Source: Halichoerus grypus
Taxonomy: Eukaryota > Chordata > Mammalia > Carnivora > Phocidae
DNA length: 64,000 nucleotides
Assembly: GCF_964656455.1 (NCBI RefSeq)
Contig: NC_135717.1
Span: 8,399,033 to 8,463,032 of the forward strand
Reading direction: 5' to 3'
Of the stretch, positions 1-18,543 are shown piece by piece. The translations under genes were made by a program, and so were the position numbers. Position 1 is the first letter of the stretch, and every line of letters begins with the position of its first letter. The notes under the pieces were generated by a model that was given only the letters and a program-made list of their open reading frames with translations, was not told the DNA's origin and did no database searches.

Positions 1-1234
1 TACACATTACCCTGGCCACCTCGTGTCAGATCCGGGTGTTCCACCTGCAGGCAGCGTCCTGGTGGCCTGAGCGTTGAGGCTGGACCCTCCTGGGCTGTGA
101 TGGCACCGTTCCGTGAGAAGGAGTCAGCTGCCTGGCTCACACCTGGATCACAGCTCGGGGAAATTGGAAGTGACCTCTGATAGGGTTGCCTTCCTGGGGA
201 TCCCCCTTCACTGTCCGGGGTCACACTTCTCCAGCCTATGGCAAGCCCTCCAGAATAACCTTCCCCGTCACAGTCTGGCCGTGTGTGCACAGGGCCCACC
301 TGGGCCCCCTGGGCTTCCCCTGCCCCCAACACATGCCCGGCATCAGTAGATCCTAAATTTACGTGCCTGCTATCTCTCACCAAGGAATCATGGAGACCAA
401 ATGGGTTCCCCGTGCAGGTAAAGGAGGGTGCACACAGCCTCAGCCGGGACCTCAGAGATGACCCCAAGGGGTGGGGCATCAGACCCCCCTCCCCCAGACC
501 AGGGAGCCCAGTCATATGTCCCCATTCTCGGCTGGTGACCCCTCACCCCAGGGGTCCCCGTGAAGACACGGGGTCACACACCACTGCCCCAAGCCTGAGC
601 TGTTGGGCTTCAGAGAACACTGCTGAAAGCCTGGCTCTGACCATCTGGGGGGAAAGGTAAAGGCATCTGCACACGGCAGCGGGGTCACCTCCCCAGCCCA
701 CCATCTGTTTCGTGGTAAGGATGTATTACCGCCCTGCCCCCTGCTGTGCTGCCCAGAAGAAAGGCCTCTCCGAGGGTCTCCACATCAGTCTTCCTGCCAG
801 GGGTCCCGTGAGTTGGTAGCCCTAGAGCATTTTAAGAACTTCATACGGATAATTCTTCTAGCAACTCAGGATCCTTTTGCTGAGCACCTGCTGAGCTCCG
901 GGGACCAAGGGTGTGCTCTGTATTGCTAAATGGATGGGACCTACATCCTGCGACGGTCCTGTCTTTGGGAACCCGTTTTCTTACTCTCCCCATTGTCCCG
1001 GGGAGGAGCATGAGGCCCAACAGGCTAAGCCCGTTAGGAAGTGGAGAACTTCATAAACAGAGCCCCTGGATTCAGAACCGGAGAGCACCTTCCAAAATCA
1101 CAGTCCTCTCCGATACCACCCCCCAGGGATAAAGTCCTAATAACACCAGTACCAGTAACCACCCCCCATCTCCAGAGTGCTTGGTCGTGTGCTGCTCATT
1201 CCACGGGCATTATTCTATCTGGATCTCACCAAAG

Positions 1235-1345
1235 CACTGTACCATGGGTGCCATTATCCCCATTTTATAGATGAATAAACTAAGGCTCAGAGAAGTTCAG
1301 TGTCCTGTTCAAGGTCACCCTGCAACTAAGTGGCAGAGCCAGGCC
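1235..1345 (-). repeat. MIR-like fragment
   Basis: The phrases 'ttatccccattttatagatg' and 'aaggtcaccctgcaactaag' are the antisense MIR core. It is an old, inactive copy. Confidence 0.65.
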
Positions 1346-3769
1346 TTGGTTGATCTGTCAGGCTCCGGAGCCCAGGCCTCCAGCGAGCGCCTGGCTTGGC
1401 CTCCGCACACGTAGGTTCCTCCTGGAATTGCAGGGGAGGCAGGGGCGGGGCGGCCTCCCGCTCGAGCGCGATCTGATTGTAGAACTCGGTGATTTGTTTT
1501 CTTTCTGTGGGTGCACAGCCACCTGTGCAGAGATGGTGCAGCAGTGAAGGGAGATAGTGTTTGGGGCGTAGACCCCAGCACCGAATCTGGCCCAGCCAAG
1601 GAATACTTGAGAAATCTGGGAGGAGCCTTTCTCCCCAGAGGACAACAGACGGAGCTGTTGCCCTTTCCAGGTGGAGAGTTTTTGAAGCTAGACTTTTTAG
1701 GCACCCAGCAAGGAGTCTGTGGTCAGACCCAAGCAGAGGACAGAGTGTGGCTCTGGGAAGTCAGACTCCCAGACGTTGGTGAGGTCGGGCTCACAGTGCT
1801 CACAGGTCCGGACAGACTTTGCATCCTGTTGTCTGCCCCAAGAAACGAACATCAGAGGTTTACAGAAGCAGTCTTGGGGTTCTTCTCGATTAAGCTGCCC
1901 CCGGGTAGGCGGCAGAAATTTCAGCAGACGATTCAGTCCTCAGCGAAAACCATACATCCGACCAAGTGACAGGACTCCTGTCCTAAATCCTTCTCGTTAG
2001 GGCCCCTCACGGCTCTGCAAAGCCGTGCTCCCTGGGAGACTTGGCAGTGGTGACAGCCCCACATCAGAGGCCCCGGGGTGCCACATCCGCACCAGGACCT
2101 GGCCCTGTGCTCCTTCCCCAACCCTTTGAGGTCATTGCTGCCCTTGCATATTTCACAGATGAAACACTGATTACCGTGCCCCGAGGTGTCCCGCTCATAA
2201 GTGACGGACCTGACTCCAGGTTCAGTGCCCTGCTGGCTTCTACAGTGCTCCGGATTTTCCCCTCTCGCTGCCCTCCCTCCTGTCTCCTGAACACGAGCAA
2301 GTTTAATGTGTTCATAGCTGGCGTCCGTGAACTGCACAGCCTGAAAGGTGCCTTGCATCCCAGCGGCACCCGACCGTCTTTTGTTGGGGATGGCTGACAC
2401 ACGACTGTAGGGAGAATGAAGTAATCACTTCTTCGAGAGCACCTTCGGAGACTCTTTTGTCGGAAAATGAGTGTATGCTACCCACCCCACCCCCCCGTTT
2501 GATTACGATGAGAAACCATCATGATATATAAAGTTGGCAAGAGGTCATAAAAAGGAACGAGGGCAGAGCACTTTTACACGATGGAAATACACACAAGAAT
2601 TTGCCAACAAAGGCGATAGGAAAAAATGAGCTAAAATTCTCTGACAGTGGGCAGGTTGAGATCCAGGTGAGCATCACGCCTGATGGGCCAGATGGGCATC
2701 TCCTCCCCAAACTCTAGAACATTCTCAGTCGGCCTTAAACTGTGGCTGCAGCCATGGCTGGCCAAGCACTACCTAAAAAAGGCAACTGGGAGCGCTGTGG
2801 ATTCGGGACCTGGAATTTGTTCACCCCAGGCCTGGAAACATGCTAAATCGTCAGCCATCCCCCGCCCCAGGGTCTTTGTGTTTTATGTGAGGCGGCCTTA
2901 TTCCCTTCCCCTTCACGGGAGGTTAAGAGCAAACTAGTCCAAACACCCTCGCAGAAGGGAGCATCCTCTGCTGACCACCCAAAGCCAAAGGCCCCTCCTA
3001 GCAAGAAAGCCCCACAGAGCACTGCACAAACCAGCCACATCAGGGCCCGTGAGCTCACAGAGCATCTCATAGCCGGGGTGCGTGTTGTCTCATTCCCCCT
3101 CTGAGGGGCATTCGAGGGCCAGGGAGTCAGTTGACTGTTCCCAACCTTGGCCCTGCTGACCAGGTGCCCTGCAAGGGCCCTCCCGCGGGACTCAGACAAA
3201 AAGACCACCCAGCTCACCAGGCCTCCGCTCCTGAAGTGCCCATGTCCGGGGGCGGGGGGGTAGCGCGGATCTGAAGGTTCAAATGCTTTTTCCCCGATTC
3301 CTATCTGATGCCAACACTCAGTGACAAAGGGCTTGTACCTCTTGTTAGCAGGGTCCCACCAAAGGTGTTGACAACTGACTGCACATGTCAGCTAGCCTAA
3401 TGTATCTCGCGAAAAGCCACACGCTGATGTGAAAGTGCTGGCACTTTTCTTCGCTCTGTTTGCCATTTCGTGGTATTTCCTACAAAATGGCCTTTTCTCA
3501 TTCTATTTTCCACTTTGCTAAAGCTCTGTTCTACTTTGGTTAGGTTTGATATTACACCTTATATTATCGTGTGTGTGTTTGTGCACATTCACACTTGCTC
3601 ACGCCCACACTCACGCCAGACCAGAAGCGTGAAGGTCAAGAAAGCGACCCCACACGTTGGCACCATTCACTTCACGTTTGCGTTTCGTCTCAGGGACAGC
3701 TGGACGTTCCCTAGGGACTGGAGTCCATGAAGGCTGTCCTAGTGCCATAGCAGGACGTCATGACCTGGG

Positions 3770-4080
3770 CGGTTTAAACAAAAAACTTGTATTTCTCACA
3801 GTTCTGGAGGCTGGGAAGTCCAACATCAGGGCACTAGCAAATTCCGTGTCTGCTGAGGACTCCCTTCCTGATTCCCAGACCAGTGTCTGCTTTCCCACCC
3901 TGCCCGCGCATTGGGGTGCGCCGTGGGGTCTCTGTGCCAAGGGCACTGATCTCATCCGTGGGGCTCCCCCCCCGGTGACCCAGTCGCCCCCAAAGGCCAC
4001 GCCTCCTAACACCATCACCCTGGAGGTTGGGTTGCAACATACAGATTTGGGGGTAGGGGGTAGAGGGACACAAGCATTTA
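3770..4080 (+). repeat. Old interspersed repeat of unresolved class
   Basis: The wording 'acagttctggaggctgggaa', 'ccaaaggccacgcctcctaa' and 'caccatcaccctggaggttg' is familiar from a common mammalian repeat. I cannot name the family with confidence. It ends about 60 bp before exon 12. Confidence 0.5.
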
Positions 4081-4144
4081 CTTCATAGCGAGGTCCGTCA
4101 ACCCGTTGCAGACACAGCCACTAATAAAATTCCTCTGTTTTCAG

Positions 4145-4203
4145 CAACTGGAAGAAAAACTCAAAGGACAGGCTGACTATGAAGAAGTGAAGAAAGAACT
4201 AAA
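4145..4203 (+). CDS. CUX1: CUX1 exon 12 (coiled coil)
   Basis: The 59-nt exon follows an acceptor ending TTTTCAG and precedes the donor GTAAGT. It encodes QLEEKLKGQADYEEVKKEL and two bases of the next Asn codon (exit phase 2). The heptad-like Leu/Lys/Glu pattern belongs to the N-terminal coiled coil shared by p200 and CASP. The true start codon is in exon 1, outside the window. Confidence 0.96.
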
Positions 4204-4559
4204 GTAAGTGTGGAGACACCGGTGCGGCCGCCCACAAGCCAGGGCTCGCTGGTGACTTCTCCTAAGGAACCTCTGTGCCAGGGACGGGGCAGCCGCGGGC
4301 CCTTGCTCTGGGCCTTGGCGGCCGCTCCCCCACCGCGCCGTGTCCCGGGCTGCCCAGAGCCGTGGGCGTGTGCACTCAGGCCTGTGCCTGAGCTCTGGGG
4401 ACTTTTTCTAAGACGCCGTGCATTTCAAGTATGCCAGTGTGCACAGAATCAGGGGAGACGGTGCCCTGATAGAAATTACGAAATATGAGCTTGTGTGCTA
4501 GCAGTAAGTTCCCCAAACAGGAGCAGAACAGGGAAATGTTTTGTTTTGGGGTTGTTGTT

Positions 4560-4730
4560 GTTTTTAAGATTTTATTTATTTATTTGTGGGGGGGGCGGCA
4601 GGCAGAGGGAGAGGGAGAAGCAGACTCCTCGCTGAGCAGGGAGCCCAATGCGGGGCTCGATCCCAGGACCCCAGGATCATGACCCCAGCCAAAGGCAGAC
4701 GCTCAACTGACTGAGCCATCCAGGTGCCCC
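4560..4730 (-). mobile_element. CAN-SINE (tRNA-derived), antisense
   Basis: Read on the minus strand, it starts GGGGCACCTGGATGGCTCAG, continues with the tRNA-like head and a CT-rich body, and ends in an AAATAAATAAAATCTTAAAAA-type tail. No clear target-site duplication is visible, so it is probably one of the older copies. Confidence 0.93.
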
Positions 4731-5739
4731 CAGGGGAGTGTTTTCCAGTTGAAAGCCTACACATGGCCTCATACCACCACCCCCCGCCCCTGACCACCTT
4801 CAGACACCAGGACTTTCTTCTCTCAGCTTCCAGTTTCCCATCCAAAGGCAGTAGCTGAAGTCCTGTCACCCCTCCAGTGCTAATGTGAACATTCTCAAGT
4901 AGAAGTGCCCGCACTCACGCCCCGCCTCCTAGTGCCTCAAACTCCTTCCCCCAAGGCTACCCCCGGCCCTCCTGGAGCCCTCCTGGAGCTCATGGGCAGC
5001 CCCTGCCTCCATGGCCGGGCTCTGAAACACGGCAGACGGTCACCGGGCCCTGCAGGCCCGTGTTCTCCGCTGCTGCGGGAACACGGGGTCCTTCTTCTGC
5101 TCCCCCCTGTTGGGCCCAACCCCTCCACAGACACCCCCTTGGCCTCAGGCTCCCTTCTCTGGTGTTGGCGTCTCCCTCCCGTCTCTCCAGGCTGACCCCC
5201 CCACCCACACCCCGGATCCCTTCCTACTCCTCTGCTATCCCATCAGCCCCCCCTCCTGACACTTTTAATTTCTCCTTTTAAAATAAGCCTACACCCACTC
5301 GCCATGCTGTTCTTTGTATTCTCAATTCCATTCCCTCGGGACTGCTAAAAAAGCCCACGGAAGGCCTCTTGGACCCTCCCGCCACCAGGGCCCGTTGCCC
5401 TCCCTCAGTCATGAACTCCCCCAGCCTCGCTGGCGACTTGCCTGCAGGTGGCTTCTCAGCCCGGTGCCCAGAGGCCCAGCCTGTCTCTCCCTGGACGGTG
5501 TCGCCCCCTCTGGCCGCAGACAGCCTTGCAGCACCTCCTTGGACACCCCTTACACACACACACACCTGCCTACATCTTCCCTCTTCCAACCCTGAGGCGT
5601 GTGCTATTCACCTGTCTGACCTTCTCTATCTGCTGCTCCTGTCCCCATCGTCCTTCCTTCTGCTCTTCCTCCCACTCAGAAGAAAACAGCCTGTGCCTTC
5701 TAGTGCTGAGTCAGAGAAACTGATGTGAAGGCCTCCTCC

Positions 5740-6330
5740 CCCAGCCTCTGCCCATCCACGCAGCTCAGTCCCGACGGTCCTCTTAGCTCACCTCCGTTCC
5801 CATGCGCGACACGATCAAGGTCCATTCCCTCCCATGCAGCCACTGCACGCTTCCTCCCAGAACTGCGCCTGCATTCCGAGTGGCCCTTTCTGCTACACGT
5901 GCACACCGTGGCCCCCCTCAGCCCCAGGTCTGCATCTGAAGGCCCCACTCCGATGGCTTTTCTGCTAAAATACGCCCCTGCCCTCCCACTTCCTAGTGAT
6001 CCAAGGGCCCTTCCAGAGACACGCCCCACCTCCCGTCATAGCTATCTCTGCCCCAGGCCCCCTGCCCACCTCAGTGGTCTGTAAAATGCCCTGCTCCTTC
6101 CAAGCCTTTCTTAGACACTCACTCCTCCTGAGACGGACCCCGTCTCTAACCCAAGGAGGTTTCTGCTGCCAGCAGCGCCCATCAGGTCTTCTGTGTTGGG
6201 TGCTATTTGGATTTTGTCATCTACCTGTAACAGCCTGTGGAGTTTGCAAGGGCGAGGGGCAGAGCGGTTCTGATCCTCTGAGTGCCCAGCACCCAATAGG
6301 TCATCAGTAAAGATCCAGTGAATGAACGAA
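5740..6330 (+). repeat. Probable L2 LINE 3' fragment
   Basis: The C/T-rich sequence ends in an arrangement of the type 'gtgcccagcacccaataggtcatcagtaaa...gaatgaacgaac', typical of diverged mammalian L2 3' ends. The 5' limit is uncertain, and a RepeatMasker run would be needed for the family. Confidence 0.45.
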
Positions 6331-7534
6331 CAGATGCTGGTGTTTTGGGTGTAAGCTTATAGGCTCACTTCAGTCTTTTGTTACGTGATCCTAAAGATTT
6401 CAGACAAGAATATAGCTGCAAATGTGACGGCCGTAAAAAAGGACAAGTTCCAGACTGCTCGTCACTTCTCTTCCGGCTGATGCAATGCGGCCCCTGAGTT
6501 ATTATTTTCAATAGCTCACCATAAAATAAAATTACGAGGTTTCCTTCCTTCCCCCCACCCCCCAGCTGCTCTTTCGTTCCTTTTCTGTTGGTCTGTGGGA
6601 CACGGGCCACTACGAAGATAAAACCACAGATAAACTAAGCCGTCAGCTTCTCACTGACCACCACAGTGGCTGCAACAGAGTGGTCTCCCGGGACCCTGGG
6701 CGTTTTTACACGGTGCTCTTGACACTTCCATGGGACTTAAAGAGGGCAGAGGCCAAGGTCATGGCTGCGAGAACGCTGGGAGAGCACAGGTGGCCTGCTG
6801 CCGGGGACCACAGCCGCTTTCGCTCGCCTTCCCAAGCGCCTGGGGCCATGTGGACTCACTGTCCTTCCCTCCCAGATAGACTCACAGAAAGGAAGGAATG
6901 TCCCTTTGAAAGGAACACTGGAAACAGTGGTTCTGGGCACCTGAACTCCCTCGGCTCTCAGACTTGTGGAAACAAGCTGAGACCGAGGCGGTTTCAGCGA
7001 TAAGGAGAACAAAGGAGAAACAGTCCTGCTCCCCCGCAGCGCTTGGGGCTGCAGAGCAGGTCTGTGGCCAGCCTTGGAGCCATGCAGTTTGGGACCTTGC
7101 TTTTTGCCTATTTTCCCAGGTCCCTGCATGGCAGCCACCAAGTGAGCATCTGGCCCCCCCGGGGCAGGTGGGAGGGATGAGGTTTCTCTCTCTGGCTTCC
7201 TTCTTACAACTTTTTCATTCCCTGTAAGCTTGACAAATACATTCCACTTGCAACAATGTTACGTCTGTGTTCAACTTTAAAATTATACTCCGAACAGCCC
7301 TGGTGTGATTCCATATGGAATGATTTACATGCTGGGCAAGAAACTTTTGCTGGCCAACTGCTAGTTGAATAGTTATTCTAGAGACACTATCAGATTATAA
7401 TGCTGCCAGGGAGGTTGTTAAAGCTGTCATTCCTCCGTTCCTGGAGTGCAGGAAAGTGTAATGTTAGTGCTCATTAGTGTGGCAGTTATCAAAGGTAGGA
7501 GTGGGGAATAACCGTTCTGTCTTGCTCTCCACAG

Positions 7535-7583
7535 CATTCTGAAATCCATGGAGTTTGCACCGTCCGAGGGCTCTGGGACACAG
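7535..7583 (+). CDS. CUX1: CUX1 exon 13 (coiled coil)
   Basis: The 49-nt exon has acceptor CCACAG and donor GTACGC. It enters at phase 2, completing Asn, encodes ILKSMEFAPSEGSGTQ, and exits at phase 0. It continues the coiled-coil region shared with CASP. Confidence 0.96.
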
Positions 7584-8415
7584 GTACGCGCTCTCGTTTG
7601 CTCTCTGTGTGCGTGAGGGCCAGCTCGCCGTGGTCACTGCCCATCCCCGAGCAAGCCGCACGCTCTCGAAATTTCCATGAAACCTCCCGCCTGCAGCTGA
7701 CGAGTCATTTCCTGGGAACCTTAAGCAAGTTCAAGCACATTATCTTTAATTAAAAAGAGGCAGGAAGAGAAAAGTCAGTGTTTTCCAGACGGGTAGCTCA
7801 GTTCACATGACGTTGTGATCTCACTTGGGCGGGCACTGAGCACATGGGTAAGACCACTTTTAGATCGTGTCAGAGACCAGCCCCAAACGGACCAGCTTAG
7901 GAACTTTCTTTATCTGCTGCCTCACGTGGAAAAGAGGTGGGGCAAAATGACCACGGTGCCCGGTAACCTGGTGGCCAGGGAGAATTTAAGGCATCAAATG
8001 GAATCCCGCTCCTGATGTCCAGACGGCAGCTGACTCTTTGTGGCTGGTACCAAGGAAAGCTTAACCTTGGTAGCGACCTCCGGACAGGTCTGTGGCTCGG
8101 CAGCCAGTCCGCGTGCCAGATGAGGGACAGGTTTAGACTCCTCGACCTTGGGGACGGCATAGAGAATAGGAGTTGTCTAGAAGCCACATGGGTGTAAAAG
8201 AAGAATGACTGCGACGGGAATGCATCCTGTTGGAAAGGCTCTTGAGTGCTCTCCACGCGTGTGGGAGCATCTCCAGGGCAAGGCAAGTTCCTATAACGCA
8301 TGGGAGTCAGAGAGCGGGCTGCACAGGCCATCGGAGCAGGGGTTTCGGGGTCTGGCGGCCCCGGGGAGCGGGCGGGTGGCCGGCCCCACAGTGAGCCCTG
8401 CTCTGCCCCATCTAG
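7584..8415 (+). other. CUX1: Intron 13
   Basis: This 832-bp intron (GTACGC to CCCATCTAG) has no repeat, RNA gene or extra exon that I can recognise. An A/T-rich stretch near 7735-7765 follows the donor side. Confidence 0.85.
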
Positions 8416-11288
<2,873 letters not shown>

Positions 11289-11354
11289 AGAATCCAGGCC
11301 AGAGCCTGAACAGACTATTTCAGGAAGTACCGAAACGAAGAAATGGGTCCGAAG
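11289..11354 (+). CDS. CUX1: CUX1 exon 16
   Basis: The 66-nt symmetrical exon (phase 1 in and out) has acceptor CAACAG and donor GTATGT. It encodes [20 protein letters not shown] and Ser-Glu, then one base of Gly. The basic PKRR run directly follows the hydrophobic SLNRLF. Skipping it would keep the frame. Confidence 0.96.
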
Positions 11355-12818
<1,464 letters not shown>

Positions 12819-13639
12819 TAATTAGAAGAATTGTCATGAGTGTCCTGGTTAGCAGTATTTAACTTTAAAAAAAATAAAATGAAAACCCCACACAATAGAA
12901 CGTGTGTTTTCAGGCACTTAGGCAAGTGCAGAGGGGAGCAGAGGTCTGCGTGATCTCTGTTTTTCTTTTTATCACATCACGCGCTAGCATTGACTCAAGA
13001 AGGTGTCCCTGGCCTAGTTAGTCCTTATACTTACGTGGACATGTGGTCTGTGTCAAATTGCCTTTTTCAAATGCCATACGGGCTTTGTTATTTGGGTATA
13101 TCCTTGACTGAACCCCGAAAAAGGATGGGTGCAAAATAAATCCTAAGCTGCTTCGCAGAACGAACGTTGCTAGGGAGGAGTGGGAAGTTGTAGTAGATGG
13201 ATGTCCACCTCTGCAGTCAGGCGGCCTCAGGACTCGGCCCTCGGTGCTCCCTGAGAGTTGCCTCGTCCGACAGGAGAGAGCTGCCACGCTTCAGCCTCTC
13301 TCTGGCTGAGTTTGACAGCAAGGCACACCGGCCGTAGGTTCAGCTCAGACCTGCTGCCGGAGAGGAGACCGAGTGCCTGGGTTCTCTTGCTCTGGGGTTC
13401 AGCATAGGGACGCGCACCCACCCCGTACCCGTGAAGCCCCTGCTCTGCAGAGCCGCTCCCCCGCGGACCTAGTCACGGGGCTTCCGCCAGGCCTGGTGGC
13501 AGGCCATCACCCAGTCCCTCCCCTGGCCACGAGGCCCTTCCCCCAGGCCACCCCACTCCCACATGACTCATTCAGTGGTGAGCCCGGAGCTCCCTTCTGG
13601 GAACTAGGCCTGGCCTTGGCATTTTTACCTCCCCTGTCC

Positions 13640-13790
13640 TATTTAAACTAGGTCCACACCCTTGCCCTGAAAGGTAGATACTGTTATCCTACTGCTGATT
13701 CTCAAACTCAGGCTCCAAGTGAGACTTACTAAATGGCAGGTCCTGGGTGGAAACCCAGGTCTCTCAGCTCTTGTCCCAGCACCTCCCCCT
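13640..13790 (-). repeat. MIR-like fragment
   Basis: The pattern 'gatactgttatcctactgct' followed by 'ggaaacccaggtctctcagctc' resembles the antisense MIR core. It is heavily diverged, and the limits are approximate. Confidence 0.45.
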
Positions 13791-14309
13791 CTGCAACCAT
13801 CTGCCTCCTTACAGGGACCCCAGTGCGGTGGGTGGGAGACCGTCCTGTGAGGCCCTGGGGCCTGACACTGGGGGGACCTTCCATTTGATGTAGTTCTTCT
13901 TCTCCAGACCAGAGTTGACATGTAAGCCAGCCCCTCCTCTGGGTGGCTGAACAACCAAGAGGCTTGGCCGGGCCCCCTGACAGGGTGGGAGACAGCCCCG
14001 GATCGAGAGCAGAAGGGCCCGGTTTCTCCCGCAGACCAGTGCTGGTTCTGCCTGCACCCGAGGGTGCTGTGGGGATCGTGCAAGTCCGAGAAGCAGGGCC
14101 CTCGGTCAGCCGGTGAAATTAAGTCCTCGAGAAGCCTAAAAGGTTGTCCCTGTTATTTGAAGCATTTTTCAGCCTCATTTAAAGTGGATAAGGAGCTGGA
14201 TCCTGTGATTCCGTCCCCCAGATGTGAAGGTGTCCACGAGCTGGCACCACCTGCGGGAGCGTTCAGCCCGGCGCTCCTCAGCCAGAGCCTCGCTCCACAG
14301 TCGCCCGGG

Positions 14310-14430
14310 AGTTGGTCAAAAACGCGGGGCTGCTGCAGCCCCACGCCTGCTACTCAGGCAGACCCTCAGGGCTGGGGCCTGGGCATGTGCATTTTAACAA
14401 GCCCAGCGGGTGATTCTGGGGCACAGCCCT
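14310..14430 (+). mobile_element. MER5-like hAT-Charlie DNA transposon fragment
   Basis: The sequence resembles the interior of MER5A: 'tggggcctgggcatgtgcat' followed by 'tttaacaagcccagcgggtg' and 'attctgg'. The terminal inverted repeats are not intact, so this is an inactive fossil. Confidence 0.55.
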
Positions 14431-15097
14431 CGTTAAGGGTCCTCAATCTAGCCCACCACCCATCCCAAGCTCACAGACGGAAATCCCGAGGCCCAGCCAT
14501 GCCCTCTGAGTCCCCCAAGGTCGCAGCCCTGGGTTCCCGGGCCAGGGCCTGGCCGCTGTCCCCCCATCGTGGGGCTCACTGTTGCCGGCCACACCGCAGT
14601 CACCTGCCCAGGGGACAATAAATGTGGGCCAGCCCAAACACGGCCGTGTCTCACTGGAGACTCCAGGCTCACGCTGCAACCCTTAACAGAAATTACGTCT
14701 CTAAAGGTTGACCCAAGCACTACGGTTTTGGAATTTAGCACACGAGAATATTGTTTAGAAATCCTCAGGGGTGATGGCACATCCCTGAGCGTCTGCCCAC
14801 TTTCCCCGCTCCCCCCACCACACACGCTCGGGGATAATGAACCCTTTCAGATGGCGTGAAGTAAAGGCCAGCGGGTCTCAGAGCGGTGGCGTTAGTCCGT
14901 CTGTCCCTGGCCAGACAGGATGCACGCGGGGTCCACTGACCGAGGAAATGCTGGTCCAACTCGAGTGGCTTGGTTGTCCCAGAGAATCCGCATTTTGTGG
15001 GAGGCCGGGTTAGAAGGAAGCGGAGGGAACAACAGCGTGCTCCCGACCGGAGGGCTCGGGCCCGCCACCACCTCACGCCTGTGTTTGCTCCGTGCAG

Positions 15098-15930
15098 CAG
15101 AGCCCGCCCAGCCTTCGTCCACGGCCGGCAGCGGGAGCTCGGACGACGCCATCCGCTCCATCCTGCAGCAGGCCCGCCGCGAGATGGAGGCCCAGCAGGC
15201 CGCCCTCGACCCCGCCTTAAAGCCCGCGCCGCTGTCCCAGGCCGACATCGCCATCCTGACCCCCAAGTTGATACCCTCCTCGCCCATGTCATCCGTGTCC
15301 AGCTACCCTCCGCTCGCCCTGTCCTTGAAGAAGCCCCCCTCCGCCCCCGATGCCAGTGCTTCCGCTCTGCCCAACCCCCCGGCCCTCAAAAAGGAGTCCC
15401 AGGACGCGCCCGGGCTGGACCTCCAGGGAGCGGCCGAGTCTGCGCAGGGGGTCCTGAGACACGTGAAGAGCGAGCTGGGCCGCAGCGGCGTGTGGAAGGA
15501 CCACTGGTGGAGCACGGTGCAGCCGGAGAGGAAGAGCGCCGTGCCCCCCGAGGACACCAAGTCGGAAGAAGCCAGCAGCACCAAGGAGAAAGGTGGCGGC
15601 AGCCAGCCGCGGGCCGAGCGCAGCCAGCTCCAGGGACCCTCGTCGTCGTCAGAGTACTGGAAGGAGTGGCCCAGCGCCGAGTCGCCGTACTCCCAGAGCT
15701 CGGAGCTGAGCCTGACCGGAGCCAGCCGCAGCGAGACCCCCCAGAACAGCCCCCTGCCCTCCTCCCCGATCGTGCCCATGTCCAAGCCCGCCAAGCCCTC
15801 GGTCCCTCCGCTGACCCCGGAGCAGTATGAGATCTACATGTACCAGGAAGTGGACACCATCGAGCTCACCCGGCAGGTGAAAGAGAAGCTGGCCAAGAAC
15901 GGCATCTGTCAAAGGATCTTTGGGGAGAAG
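15098..15930 (+). CDS. CUX1: CUX1 exon 18 (p110 processing region, start of cut repeat 2)
   Basis: The 833-nt exon enters at phase 1 and exits at phase 0. It is very GC-rich. It begins with a second helix, [20 protein letters not shown] (from about 15142), where the human p110 cleavage positions are reported for nuclear cathepsin L. Next comes a long Ser/Pro-rich linker with the sumoylation-like KKESQD and VKSELG, the Trp-containing KDHWWS and EYWKEWPS, and [13 protein letters not shown]2 starts at about 15847 ([20 protein letters not shown]) and is cut at GEK by the intron. The Gly-rich tract before QPRAERSQ is shorter than recalled human. A NAGNAG acceptor makes the first Ala optional. Confidence 0.97.
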
Positions 15931-18486
<2,556 letters not shown>

Positions 18487-18543
18487 TTCTCCATTCTGTG
18501 ACGTCACTACAGGACCCCCTGCAGCAGGGCTGTGTGAGCTCAG
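18487..18543 (+). CDS. CUX1: CUX1 exon 20
   Basis: The 57-nt symmetrical exon (phase 1 in and out) lies between TTATTTAG and GTAACC. It encodes VLHSVTSLQDPLQQGCVSS. It links CR2 to the CR3 exons. The donor GTAACC is weaker than a consensus GTAAGT. Skipping it would keep the frame. It is the last exon before the intron in which p75 starts. Confidence 0.95.

Larger units (their letters stand above)
1..4144 (+). other. CUX1: Intron 11 (3' part)
   Basis: This non-coding stretch ends in a pyrimidine-rich tract and CAG at 4142-4144. It holds a MIR-like fragment near 1235-1345 and another old interspersed repeat near 3770-4080. I saw no exon with matching splice sites and frame. Reading frames here are short and interrupted. 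Confidence 0.85.
4204..7534 (+). other. CUX1: Intron 12
   Basis: The intron runs from GTAAGT to an acceptor CTCTCCACAG. It contains an antisense CAN-SINE (4560-4730) and a long C/T-rich stretch (4890-6330) whose end resembles an L2 3' end. Block 7225-7480 is A/T-richer, free of recognised repeats and contains the palindrome TTCCATATGGAA; it may be conserved regulatory DNA. Confidence 0.85.

Noticed and set aside
14970..15830. 286-aa + strand frame overlapping exon 18 in another frame
   Set aside because: It is an Arg/Pro-rich shadow of the GC-rich exon. The frame of exon 18 matches CUX1 and splices correctly on both sides.
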